Shown: positions 40,884-48,877 of the stretch, in pieces
Layout of the letters: the number at the start of each line of letters is the position of its first letter
Numbering within the stretch: the stretch's first letter is position 1
Source of the DNA: Kitasatospora xanthocidica
GTDB lineage: Bacteria > Actinomycetota > Actinomycetes > Streptomycetales > Streptomycetaceae
DNA length: 64,000 bases
Direction: 5' to 3'
Assembly (NCBI RefSeq): GCF_014656195.1
Contig: NZ_BNBY01000002.1
Location: 466,351 to 530,350, forward strand
The notes under the pieces: model-generated
What the model saw: only the letters and a program-made list of their open reading frames with translations
What the model was told of the DNA's origin: nothing
Databases searched by the model: none
Position numbers and translations under genes: made by a program

Positions 40884-40921
40884 GCGGCCGAACGAGACCC
40901 CCGGCCTCCGAACGGCCCCGA

Positions 40922-41020
40922 CGGTCGGACCCAACGGACGGATTCGACGGACGGATTCGACGGACGGCCCCGACGGACGACCCCCCACGGACGACCCCGA
41001 CGGACGGCCCGGCGAACGGC
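40922..41020. repeat. Irregular ACGGACG-rich direct repeats
   Basis: The 170-base gap between two convergent genes contains about nine variants of ACGGACGG/ACGGACGA, including two close copies of ATTCGACGGACGG. Nothing coding was seen here. Confidence 0.7.
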
Positions 41021-41055
41021 CCCTCAGGTGAAGTGCGAGGGAGTCGGACGGAGGT

Positions 41056-42051
41056 TCAGACCCGGCGCAGCCGGGGAACGGCCGGTACGGCCGCCAGGAA
41101 CAGCATCGCGGTCAGCACGAACGGCCAGGTGAAGGCGTGCCCGCCGAAGGGCGCGCAGATCGCGTCGAGCGCCGGGGTCAGTACGGTGGCGGTGGCCGCG
41201 CCGAGCAGGGCGTAGCCCGCGCTCCAGGCGCTCGGGGCGACGAACACTCCGCAGAGCGCGAGGGCCACCAGCACGCCGCTGTAGCCGAGCAGTCCCTGCC
41301 CGACGGCTTCGGCGGGCGCTCCGAACGCCCAGGCGGTGAGCAGTGCGGTGGCGCTGCCGGCGCAGGCCATGACGCCCGCGAGCCGGCTCGCCGCGAACAG
41401 GCCGGCCAGGAACAGCAGGCCGACGTACCACTGGGGCAGCAGGAAGACCTGGCCGATGTTGGCGAAGAACCCGCGCCAGAGCCGGTCCCAGCCCAGCCCG
41501 GTCTCCCCGACGGCGGCCACCGGCAGGGCGGCGGGTTCGGCCGCGCCGCGCCACAGCCGTCGCAGGCCCGGGGCGGCGGCCGCGAGGGCCGTCGAGACCA
41601 GGCAGAACGGCGCGGTGAGCGCCGGGAGCCGCCAGGTCGACAGGACGGTCCCGAGCCCGGCCGTGACCACCACGACGACGGCGGACCCGAGGACCGCCAC
41701 CGCGACCGTGGCCGGCCGCCCGCCGCCGAGGAGGACGGCGCAACCGAGCGCGACCAGGCAGCCGTTGTACCCGTGCAGCCCGATGCCGACCGCGCGCCGG
41801 TCGAGCCCCAGCCCGTACGCGACGGCGGTGGAGACGGCGCTGCCGAGCAGGCCGTAGAGCCCGTACGCCGGGCCGGCCGCGAACAGTGCGGCCACGAAGA
41901 GGGCCCCGCACACCACGGAGGGCATGAAGTCGACCTGCGCGACGCCGCGCAGGACTTCGGCGACCACCCTGAGAGGTCCGGATCCGATCACGGATGCGGA
42001 TGTCGGACGAACGGCCTCGACCGCTCTCTCCCCTCCCTTGTACTGCCCCAT
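41056..42051 (-). CDS. Urea transporter (UT family)
   Basis: This is a 331-residue channel-like urea transporter with two homologous halves. Half one carries GIGLHGYNGCLVALG and LPALTAPFCLVSTAL. Half two carries FFANIGQVFLLPQWYVGLLF, GLLGYSGVLVALALCG and HAFTWPFVLTAMLFL. These are the UT signatures. The ATG at 42051 has GAGG too near for a good site, so a start further in, such as a GTG before VIGSGP, is possible. It is a plasma-membrane protein. No urease gene is in the window. Confidence 0.88.
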   Translation of the reverse strand: MGQYKGGERAVEAVRPTSASVIGSGPLRVVAEVLRGVAQVDFMPSVVCGALFVAALFAAGPAYGLYGLLGSAVSTAVAYGLGLDRRAVGIGLHGYNGCLVALGCAVLLGGGRPATVAVAVLGSAVVVVVTAGLGTVLSTWRLPALTAPFCLVSTALAAAAPGLRRLWRGAAEPAALPVAAVGETGLGWDRLWRGFFANIGQVFLLPQWYVGLLFLAGLFAASRLAGVMACAGSATALLTAWAFGAPAEAVGQGLLGYSGVLVALALCGVFVAPSAWSAGYALLGAATATVLTPALDAICAPFGGHAFTWPFVLTAMLFLAAVPAVPRLRRV

Positions 42052-42199
42052 ACCTCGCACCAATTCCCGGTACGGCCGGTGCGGTTGCAGGCCACCCCCG
42101 GCGATTCCCCCGGAACCGTACAGCCGCGGAATGCGGGCACGGGCGCACACGGCGCGCTACGCCGGATCGGCGGAGCGTCACCACAGGGCAGCTGATCTG

Positions 42200-42263
42200 C
42201 AACATTTTGTTGAAGCTGGCCGGGCGCGAAGGGCCCCTCCACCAGGAATTTCTTTGCGAAATT
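42200..42263. promoter_or_regulatory. AT-rich inverted repeats upstream of urea transporter
   Basis: Two small inverted repeats, CAACATTTTGTTG (42200-42212) and AATTTCTTTGCGAAATT (42247-42263), stand out in otherwise GC-rich DNA. They lie in the 212-base gap upstream of the urea transporter and just after the hydrolase stop. They could be operators for the transporter; no known regulator motif is matched with confidence. Confidence 0.4.
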
Positions 42264-42995
42264 TTACTCGCGGCCCAAATGCCGGACCAGGAACCGCTCC
42301 GAGGCCGCCACCTGGTGGTCCGGCACCTCCAGGTGACCCCCGGGGTTGGCGTGCAGCGTCTTCTCCCGCGAGCCGAACGCGCCGAACAGCGCCAGCGCCC
42401 CCTCGCGCGGGACGAGCTCGTCGCCCCACTGCACGACGAACTCCAGCGGCACGCCCACCCGCTGCGCCGCCTCCGCCTGCGCCGGGTGGCCCGCCAGCCC
42501 GAACACCCCGGCGGAGATCCGCGGTTCGGCCGCCGCGAGCGGGATCCCGACCACGCTGCCCAGCGACAGCCCCCAGAACCCGACCGGCCCGAGGCCCTCC
42601 CCCACCGCGCCCAGCGCGTCCAGGACGGCCACCCACTCGGGCACCGCCCGCTCCGCGAGGGCCGCGGTGTGCCTCGCCACCCAGGCGCTGATCGGGCGGC
42701 GGGCCGCCAGCAACTCCCCGATCTCCGTGACGAACCGCTCGTCCTGCGCGGTGCGCGGCCGCTCCCCGTGCCCCGGCGCGTCCAGCGCCACCGCCGCGAA
42801 GCCGTACCGCAGGACACACCGCCGGGCGCGCTCCGCGACCGTCAGCCGGTTCCCGCCGCCGCCGTGCGCCAGCAGCACCAACGGCCGCCCGTCGAGGGGC
42901 GGTCCGTCCGGTTGCCAGAGCACTCCGGGCACTCCGCCGAGGGTGAAGCCGCGCTGCGCGACGCCGTCCGAGCCGATCTCCGAGGTGAAGTCCAC
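42264..42995 (-). CDS. Alpha/beta hydrolase, dienelactone-hydrolase-like
   Basis: This is a 243-residue hydrolase. The nucleophile elbow is GFWGLSLGSVVG, oxyanion residues are in LLAHGGGGNRL, a late Asp is in VVQWGDELVP, and the His is in ANPGGHLEVP, making a full triad. The GTG at 42995 is chosen because the family start VDFTSEIGSDGV begins there; the ribosome site is weak. The substrate is unknown. Confidence 0.85.
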   Translation of the reverse strand: MDFTSEIGSDGVAQRGFTLGGVPGVLWQPDGPPLDGRPLVLLAHGGGGNRLTVAERARRCVLRYGFAAVALDAPGHGERPRTAQDERFVTEIGELLAARRPISAWVARHTAALAERAVPEWVAVLDALGAVGEGLGPVGFWGLSLGSVVGIPLAAAEPRISAGVFGLAGHPAQAEAAQRVGVPLEFVVQWGDELVPREGALALFGAFGSREKTLHANPGGHLEVPDHQVAASERFLVRHLGRE

Positions 42996-43118
42996 CCGGC
43001 CATCATGGCCCCCGACACACGTTCGAGTCCGGCCGATCGCGCACTCGGCCGGTGAACGCCGCCGGGTTCCGGGCGGCGCAGGACAGTCACCGCGGCGGCA
43101 ACACGGCCGCACAAGCGG

Positions 43119-43159
43119 CGAGGAGTGGGAAGTCGGCGGATCCGACGTCCCACTCCTCG
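43119..43159. repeat. Long hairpin repeat, copy 1
   Basis: CGAGGAGTGGGA pairs with TCCCACTCCTCG across a second small stem GTCGG/CCGAC with one A/G mismatch between, giving a 17-bp stem. It lies 20 bases after the stop of the 43180 hydrolase on its strand, as a terminator would. The core GGAGTGGGAAGTCGGCGG recurs at 45668-45712 with other flanks. Confidence 0.82.
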
Positions 43160-43179
43160 GCCTTGGTACGTCCCGGCCG

Positions 43180-43938
43180 CTACTGCGCGGCCGCGTTCTC
43201 CTTCAGGAAGTCCAGCAGCAGCGCGGTCGTCTCCTCCGGCCGCTCCAGGCTCGGCAGGTGGCCGGCCCACGGCAGCTCCAGGTGCCGGGCGTTCGGGAGG
43301 ACGGTCGGGAGGGTCGCGGCGATCTCCCGGAAGTCCGGCAGGTCGTGCGCGCCGCCGACGGCCAGCGTCGGGGCGGTGACCAGCGAGAGGTCGACCTCCT
43401 CCTTGTCCGGGCCGACGGTCGCCTCCATCTGCACGTCGAACGCGTGCCGCTGCATCCGCCGGACGTTCTCGCGCACCTCGGCGCCGGCCTCCGGGCCGAG
43501 CCAGGTGTCGACGTTCAGCGCGACGGCCCCGTCGATGTCCCCGGCCTCGATCAGCTCGTCCTCGCGCCCGCCGAACGCCCGCAGCGTCTCGCTGGGCTCG
43601 TGCCCGGGCATGCCCGCCGCCAGCAGCGCCAGCGCGGTGACGGCCCGCGGCCGCAGCGCGGCCACCGTCAGGGCGATCCGCCCGCCGTGCGAGGCGCCGA
43701 CCAGCGCCGCGGACTCGATGCCCAGGTGGTCCAGGAGGGCGAGGACGTCCCGGGAGTCGCTGTACGGGACCTCCGAGAGCGGCGTCTCGCCGAACCCGTG
43801 GAAGTCCGCCCGCACCACCCGGTACCCGGCGTCGAGCAGCGGCTGCCACTGCGCGTCCCACATCCGTCGGTCGCACACCGAGGAGTGCAGCAGCACCACG
43901 GCGGGCCCACTGCCTGCTACGTCATGAGAAATGATCAT
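43180..43938 (-). CDS. Alpha/beta hydrolase
   Basis: This is a 252-residue alpha/beta-hydrolase. Motifs are LLHSSVCDRRMWDAQ for the oxyanion region, the elbow LVGASHGGRIAL, the Asp in GAHDLPDF, and the His in WAGHLPSLERP. The ATG at 43938 has TAGCAT about 10-15 bases upstream and no ribosome site, suggesting a leaderless message. The substrate is unknown; the fold is that of 3-oxoadipate enol-lactonase-like enzymes. Confidence 0.87.
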   Translation of the reverse strand: MIISHDVAGSGPAVVLLHSSVCDRRMWDAQWQPLLDAGYRVVRADFHGFGETPLSEVPYSDSRDVLALLDHLGIESAALVGASHGGRIALTVAALRPRAVTALALLAAGMPGHEPSETLRAFGGREDELIEAGDIDGAVALNVDTWLGPEAGAEVRENVRRMQRHAFDVQMEATVGPDKEEVDLSLVTAPTLAVGGAHDLPDFREIAATLPTVLPNARHLELPWAGHLPSLERPEETTALLLDFLKENAAAQ

Positions 43939-44066
43939 CAGGTCGGATGCTAGCGGCCCGCCCGCCGATCCCCAAGGGATTTTTTCCCGGCCGCGGCGAA
44001 CCCCCTCCACCGAACCCCACCGAGCCCCGTCGATCCCCACCGCCCCCGCCGTCCGTGCTCATCGGA

Positions 44067-44099
44067 GACGGACGAGACGGACGAGACGGACGAGACGGG
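44067..44099. repeat. 9-bp tandem repeat (ACGGACGAG)
   Basis: About 3.5 copies of ACGGACGAG lie in the 220-base gap between the divergent hydrolase and sigma-factor genes, about 60 bases before the sigma start. Confidence 0.75.
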
Positions 44100-44159
44100 C
44101 CCGGGCGGGAGTAAGCGCTTCCGGCCGCCCCCGGGCTCTGGGTGGGTGAGGAGGTGCTC

Positions 44160-44693
44160 ATGGGAGAACCGAAGAACGGGCGGGACGAGGAGATCCAGGC
44201 GTTCATCGTCGCGGTCTGGCCTCGCCTGGTGCGGACGGCGTACCTGCTGGCCGGTGAGCAGTACGCGGCGGAGGACCTGGTGCAGTCCGCCGCGGAGAAG
44301 GCCTGCGCGGCCTGGTCGAAGGTGCGCCGGGCGGACGACCCGTACGCCTACGTGCGGCGGATCCTGGTCAACCAGCACGCCCGCCGCTGGCGGCGCCGGC
44401 CGCCGGAGCTGCTGGTGGACGCGGTGCCGGACGCGGTCGGCGTGGAGGGCGGGTTCGCCCGGGCCGACCAGCGCGGCGCGCTGATGACGGCGCTGGCCAC
44501 CCTGCCGCCGCGCCAGCGGGAGGCCGTGGTGCTGCGGCACTGGGAGGACCTGAGCGACAGCCAGACGGCGGCCGCCATGGGGTGCTCGGTGGGCGCGGTG
44601 CGCAGCCACGCGGCGAAGGGCATCGCGCGGTTGCGGCAGGTCACGGAGCTGGTGGGGCTCAAGGACACGACACACATCGGAGGAGTGGTATGA
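44160..44693 (+). CDS. ECF sigma factor, SigE-like family
   Basis: This is a 177-residue extracytoplasmic-function sigma factor. Region 2 has VWPRLVRTAYLLAGEQYAAE, then DLVQSAAEKACAAWSKVRR. Region 4 has LPPRQREAVVLRHWEDLSDS, then QTAAAMGCSVGAVRSHAAKG. The family is the small actinobacterial SigE-fam70 type often encoded before a membrane protein. The ATG at 44160 has AGGAGG at perfect spacing. Its stop overlaps the next start (ATGA), so the two are coupled. Confidence 0.92.
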   Translation: MGEPKNGRDEEIQAFIVAVWPRLVRTAYLLAGEQYAAEDLVQSAAEKACAAWSKVRRADDPYAYVRRILVNQHARRWRRRPPELLVDAVPDAVGVEGGFARADQRGALMTALATLPPRQREAVVLRHWEDLSDSQTAAAMGCSVGAVRSHAAKGIARLRQVTELVGLKDTTHIGGVV

Positions 44694-45622
44694 GCGCGGA
44701 CGTGGAGCACGGCAAGGACCCGTGGATCGGCCTGGGCCTGGCCGAGGCGGCGGACGGTGCGCGGATCGGCCCGGCGCCGGTGGCGGACATCCTGGCGGGC
44801 GGCCGCCGGCTGCGGCACCGCCGCCGTACGGTGGTCGGCGCGGTGGCGCTGGCCTCGGTGGTGGCCCTGACGGGCGGGGCGCTGGCGCAGCTGCGGCCGG
44901 ACCCGGCGGCCGCCCGGGCCGCCTCGGTCGCCCCCGCCCCCGCCGCAGCCGGAGCCGGTGCCGGAGCCGCGGCCGCCCAGCCGGAGCCGGCGGTGACGGT
45001 GGGCGCGATCGTCCCGGGCGTGCGCGATCCGTTCAGCCCGATCCGGGTCCGGCTCGGGAAGGGCGTCGTCAACGGCAAGACCTGGGAGCTCTGGCAGGCG
45101 CTCTGGCCGGTGGCGCCGAAGGAGCGGGCGTACGAGCAGGCGCTGGCGGTGTGGCAGGAGCGCGCCCCCTACGACCCGGTCGTCACCAAGCCCACGGAGG
45201 ACTTCGTCCTGCACTACTACGACCCCGACTCCGATGTCATCAACACCTACGTCATGGTGGACGGGGTGCGCCTCGGCCACGACAGCGAGGGCGTCACGCC
45301 GTCCCCGGGCAAGCTCGACCCGCGGATGGCGAACACCTTCGGCGGCGGTCTGGTCGGCCACCGGGGCAAGGACGACGTCCCCGTGATCCCGCTCGACCTG
45401 GTGCACCTGTCCATCGGCCCCGACGTCGGCCGCGTGCTGGTGACCTGGGAGGACGGCACGACCACCGAGCCCACGCCCGTCACCGTCGGCGACTCCCCGA
45501 CCCGCCACATGGTGATCCCCCGCCCGGGGACGATGCGGGCGAAGTCCTGGCAGTTCTTCGACAAGAACGGCACGAAGCTTCCCGACGCCGGAGCCAAGTA
45601 CCTGACGGAGCCCTCCTCCTGA
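44690..45622 (+). CDS. Membrane protein coupled to the ECF sigma factor, anti-sigma-like
   Basis: This is a 310-residue single-pass protein. The cytoplasmic N-terminus (about 45 residues, ending in RRLRHRRR) precedes one helix (TVVGAVALASVVALTGGAL). An Ala/Pro-rich linker leads to a large extracytoplasmic domain of no recognised family. The arrangement is that of an anti-sigma factor, but no zinc-type HxxxCxxC motif is seen. The start is fixed by the ATGA overlap and AGGAG upstream. Confidence 0.8.
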   Translation: MSADVEHGKDPWIGLGLAEAADGARIGPAPVADILAGGRRLRHRRRTVVGAVALASVVALTGGALAQLRPDPAAARAASVAPAPAAAGAGAGAAAAQPEPAVTVGAIVPGVRDPFSPIRVRLGKGVVNGKTWELWQALWPVAPKERAYEQALAVWQERAPYDPVVTKPTEDFVLHYYDPDSDVINTYVMVDGVRLGHDSEGVTPSPGKLDPRMANTFGGGLVGHRGKDDVPVIPLDLVHLSIGPDVGRVLVTWEDGTTTEPTPVTVGDSPTRHMVIPRPGTMRAKSWQFFDKNGTKLPDAGAKYLTEPSS

Positions 45623-45667
45623 CGCCTGCCTCCTGACGCCGGTGTCAGGACACCGGCGTCCTGACCC

Positions 45668-45712
45668 GTGCGGGAGTGGGAAGTCGGCGGGACCGACCTC
45701 CCACTCCCGCAC
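45668..45712. terminator. Long hairpin repeat, copy 2 (terminator-like)
   Basis: GTGCGGGAGTGGGA (45668-45681) is complementary to TCCCACTCCCGCAC (45699-45712), with an inner stem GTCGG/CCGAC. It lies between the convergent membrane-protein and glycosyltransferase genes, so it can stop both. The inner core is shared with 43119-43159. Confidence 0.85.
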
Positions 45713-45731
45713 GCCCCGTCGCGGGCCGTCC

Positions 45732-46946
45732 TCAGCCCGCCGCGTCCATCAGCAGCTTCGCCGCCACGGCCGCCCCGTCGGTGCGCAGCTCGCCGGCGGT
45801 GGCCGCCGCCCGCTCGCGGACCGCGGGGGCGAGGGCCCGGGCGAGCGCGGCGGACAGGGTGTCGACGGTCGGGACGGGGCCGTCGTGGGCGACGCCGATG
45901 CCCAGCTCGGCCACCCGGGACGCCCAGTACGGCTGGTCGACGATCTGCGGGACGAGGACCTGGGGCACGCCGGCCCGGGCGGCGGTGGTGGTGGTACCCG
46001 CGCCGCCGTGGTGGACGACGGCGGCGACCCGGGGGAACAGGGCCTGCTGGTTGACCTCGCCGACGGCGAAGCAGTCGTCCGCGCCGTCGACCTCGGCCAG
46101 CTGGGCCCAGCCGCGGCCGAGCAGCACCCGGCGGCCCTGCGCGCGGACCGCGTCGACGGCCACCCGGGCGGCGTACGCCGCGTCACGCAGCGGCATGCTG
46201 CCGAAGCCGACGTACACCGGCGCCTCGCCGGCCGCCAGGAAGGCCTCCAGCTCGGCGGAGAGCGGGCGGTCGTCCGGCAGGATCCAGGCGCCGGTCTGCA
46301 CCACCTCGCGGTCGGCCGGGAGCCGCCACGGGTCGAGCATGGGGTCGGTGGCCAGCCACGGGCGGTCGGTGAGGACGTGGTCGCGGACGTTCTCGGCCAC
46401 CGGCAGCCCGACGGCCGTCCGGTGGGAGTTGACCGGCTCGCCGAAGAGCGCGTTCATCGCCCCGATGTTGAGGTCCCACAGCTCCTGGTTGTCCGTCACA
46501 TCCGCCGGGTACGGCATCATCGGGTACTCGAACGGCCGGTGGTGCGGGGAGGGCAGCATGAGCGGCTGCAGCGCGACGCACACGAAGCGCGCGCCCAGCT
46601 TCTCGGCCGCCGCCTGGGCGCCGGCCACCGCCGGGAACAGCCCGGTCGCCACCACGGCGCCGTCCGGCTCGGCCGTCGCCAGCACGGCCTCGTAGAACTG
46701 CTCGACCAGCCGGGCCGCCCGCTTGGGGATATCCCCCGGCGCCGGCGGCGGCCCGCTCACCAGTGCGCGCACGCTCTCCCCGACCGGCACCAGGTCGATC
46801 CCGGCCTCGGCCAGCCGCGCCGCGAACTCCTCGTCCGGCGGCGCGCACACCTTCACCTCCGCGCCCAGCTCCCGCAGTCGCAGTGCCAGCCCCGCCAGCG
46901 GTTCGACGTCCCCGCGCGATCCATACGTCGACAACACCACACGCAC
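45732..46946 (-). CDS. UGT/MGT-family glycosyltransferase
   Basis: This is a 404-residue GT1 glycosyltransferase of the macrolide/rifamycin type. The N-terminus VRVVLSTYGSRGDVEPLAGL is typical of the group. The donor motif is VVHHGGAGTTTTAARAGVPQ, followed by VPQIVDQPYWASRV. The GTG at 46946 has GGGAGAGT upstream. It glycosylates an unknown small molecule; self-resistance or xenobiotic inactivation is common in this family. No biosynthetic cluster surrounds it. Confidence 0.9.
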   Translation of the reverse strand: MRVVLSTYGSRGDVEPLAGLALRLRELGAEVKVCAPPDEEFAARLAEAGIDLVPVGESVRALVSGPPPAPGDIPKRAARLVEQFYEAVLATAEPDGAVVATGLFPAVAGAQAAAEKLGARFVCVALQPLMLPSPHHRPFEYPMMPYPADVTDNQELWDLNIGAMNALFGEPVNSHRTAVGLPVAENVRDHVLTDRPWLATDPMLDPWRLPADREVVQTGAWILPDDRPLSAELEAFLAAGEAPVYVGFGSMPLRDAAYAARVAVDAVRAQGRRVLLGRGWAQLAEVDGADDCFAVGEVNQQALFPRVAAVVHHGGAGTTTTAARAGVPQVLVPQIVDQPYWASRVAELGIGVAHDGPVPTVDTLSAALARALAPAVRERAAATAGELRTDGAAVAAKLLMDAAG

Positions 46947-47110
46947 TTCGTGACTCTCCCGTTTTCGCTGGTCCCGGCCTTGAGTTGGTGATTCTGCGGT
47001 ATGACCGGGGCCTTGCCGCAAGCCCCTTCGTGCGCTATACATTGAGCATGACGGGGAGTGAGTCCACCTCCCCCGACCCCTTCACCCCTCTCCCCTCTGC
47101 GTCTTTCGCT

Positions 47111-47146
47111 CCGTCAGTCTCCGTCAGTCTCTGTCAGACTCTGTCC
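47111..47146 (+). promoter_or_regulatory. 10-bp direct repeats before nucleotidyltransferase start
   Basis: Three direct repeats, CCGTCAGTCT, CCGTCAGTCT and CTGTCAGACT, run without gap from 47111 to 47140, six bases before the ATG. There is no ribosome site, so the message is likely leaderless and the repeats cover the promoter. They may be a regulator site or a slippage-prone promoter. Confidence 0.55.
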
Positions 47147-47956
47147 ATGCGAACGATCATCGAGAAGATGGCCGGGCAACTGGCCGCGGTGCCGGGCGTG
47201 GTGGGCGTGATGCTCGGAGGGAGCCGGGCTCGCGGCGAGCACCGGCCGGGGTCGGACTGGGACCTCGGGGTGTACTACCGGGGTGAGCTCGACCTGGACG
47301 GGCTACGGGAGTTGGCCGGCCCCGGGGTGGAGTTGGCCGGGCCGGGCGGCTGGGGTCCGTGGGTGAACGGCGGCGCGTGGCTGCGGGTCGACGGGGTCGC
47401 CGTGGACTGGATCCTGCGGGACCTGGACCGGGTCGAGCAGGTGTGGACGGACTGCCGGGAGGGCCGCTACGAGGTCGGGGTGCAACCGGGCCATCCGCTC
47501 GGCTTCTGGTCGCCCTGCTACGCCGGCGAAGTCGCGTACGGGCAGGTACTGGCCGACCCCACGGGCGAGTTGACCCGGCTCAAGGAGCAGACCTCGGCCT
47601 ACCCCGAGCCGCTCCGCGGGGCCCTGACCGCGGCCGCCTGGGAGGCCGGGTTCCTGCTCGACGTCGCCGCGAAGAGCGCCGGCGGCGCGGGCGCGGACGC
47701 CCTGTACGTCTCGCTCTGCCTGTCCCGGGCGTTCGGCGTCCTGGTCCAGGCCCTGTACGCGCACGACCGCCGGTGGTGCCTCAACGAGAAGGGCGCCCTG
47801 GCCGTCGCCGAGCGACTCGCCGCCGCCCCACCGGACTTCGGCCCGCGCGTACGCGCCCTGCTGGCCGCGCCCGGCGGCACACCGGCGGAGCTGGCGGCGA
47901 CGGTCGCCCGGGCGCGGGAGCTGGCCGGGGAGACCGTCGCGGCACTCGCCGGCTGA
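47147..47956 (+). CDS. Nucleotidyltransferase-domain protein
   Basis: This is a 269-residue DNA-polymerase-beta-fold nucleotidyltransferase. The motif GGSRARGEHRPGSDWDLGVY has the Gly-Ser and the two Asp of the metal site, and a third acidic residue is in GVAVDWILRD. A helical C-terminal domain follows (AAAWEAGFLLDVAAKSAGG). The family includes aminoglycoside-modifying and MNT-like enzymes. No HEPN partner is nearby, so a toxin-antitoxin role is not supported. Confidence 0.85.
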   Translation: MRTIIEKMAGQLAAVPGVVGVMLGGSRARGEHRPGSDWDLGVYYRGELDLDGLRELAGPGVELAGPGGWGPWVNGGAWLRVDGVAVDWILRDLDRVEQVWTDCREGRYEVGVQPGHPLGFWSPCYAGEVAYGQVLADPTGELTRLKEQTSAYPEPLRGALTAAAWEAGFLLDVAAKSAGGAGADALYVSLCLSRAFGVLVQALYAHDRRWCLNEKGALAVAERLAAAPPDFGPRVRALLAAPGGTPAELAATVARARELAGETVAALAG

Positions 47957-47981
47957 GCCGTCCTCGGCCGGTCGCCCGCCC

Positions 47982-48022
47982 CTGCGGTTCTCCGCGGGGT
48001 GCCGGGGTGCGGAAAACCGCAG
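47982..48022. terminator. Hairpin after nucleotidyltransferase gene
   Basis: CTGCGGTTCTCCGC (47982-47995) pairs with GCGGAAAACCGCAG (48009-48022) with one mismatch and a 13-base loop. It begins 26 bases after the stop and ends 86 bases before dedA. Confidence 0.75.
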
Positions 48023-48108
48023 CCGGCTCGCCGGAAACCCCCATACCGGCGCTGAGCTGCGGTTCCTAGCGTGGGAGTCATCCACTTCGACCTCCCCGGG
48101 AGACCCGC

Positions 48109-48810
48109 ATGCCGCACATCGTCCTCGCCGTCGCCCAGCAGCCCGCCGACGGCTTCGCAGGCTGGGCGGCCGACCTGGTGGACACCCTGGGCGGCCCCGG
48201 CGCCGGCCTGGCGATCGCCCTGGAGAACCTGTTCCCGCCGCTGCCCAGCGAGGTGATCCTGCCGCTGACGGGCTTCGCCGCCGGGCAGGGCGTGATCAGC
48301 CTCGCCTCCGCGCTCACCTGGACCACCCTCGGCTCCGTCCTCGGCGCCGTCGTCCTCTACTGGTTCGGCGCGCTGTTCGGCCGGGAGCGGATGCACGCGA
48401 TCTGGGCCCGGCTGCCGCTGGTCAAGGTCTCCGACCTGGAGCGCACCGAGGCGTGGTTCGCCCGGCACGGCACCAAGGCGGTGCTGCTCGGCCGGATGGT
48501 GCCGATCTTCCGCAGCCTGATCTCCGTCCCGGCCGGGGTGCAGCGGATGCCGCTGCCCGCGTTCGTCATGCTCACCACGCTGGGCAGCCTGGTGTGGAAC
48601 GGCGTGCTGGTGATGGCCGGGTTCCTGCTCGGGGACCGCTGGGACGTGGTGGAGACGTACGTCGGCCTGCTGTCCAAGGTGGTCCTCGCGCTGGTCGTGC
48701 TGGCCGCCACCGGGTACGTCGCGGTGCGCTGGCGCGGCCGCGGGCGCAACGGTGGCCGCAGCGGCGGACGCGGCGGCGCCGGTACCGCCCAGCAGCGCCG
48801 CACCCGGTGA
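48109..48810 (+). CDS. DedA-family membrane protein
   Basis: This is a 233-residue DedA/VTT-domain protein with four to five membrane helices. Signatures are ALENLFPPLPSEVILPLTGF and GRMVPIFRSLISVPAGVQRM, with WFARHGTKAVLL between them. DedA proteins act in lipid carrier or phospholipid transport across the membrane. The ATG follows a GGGAG site. The Arg/Gly-rich tail is low in complexity. The kinase gene starts 67 bases after its stop. Confidence 0.92.
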   Translation: MPHIVLAVAQQPADGFAGWAADLVDTLGGPGAGLAIALENLFPPLPSEVILPLTGFAAGQGVISLASALTWTTLGSVLGAVVLYWFGALFGRERMHAIWARLPLVKVSDLERTEAWFARHGTKAVLLGRMVPIFRSLISVPAGVQRMPLPAFVMLTTLGSLVWNGVLVMAGFLLGDRWDVVETYVGLLSKVVLALVVLAATGYVAVRWRGRGRNGGRSGGRGGAGTAQQRRTR

Positions 48811-48877
48811 CCACCCGGTGACCACCTGGGCGACCACCCCGGCCACCGCCGCGCCCCACCCCGTAAGCTCGGACCCC

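Noticed and set aside
41056..42995. Ureolysis cluster
   Set aside because: Only a urea transporter is seen; no urease subunit or accessory gene lies in the window.
47147..47956. MNT-HEPN toxin-antitoxin system
   Set aside because: A nucleotidyltransferase fold is present but no HEPN gene is adjacent, and the protein has its own long C-terminal domain.
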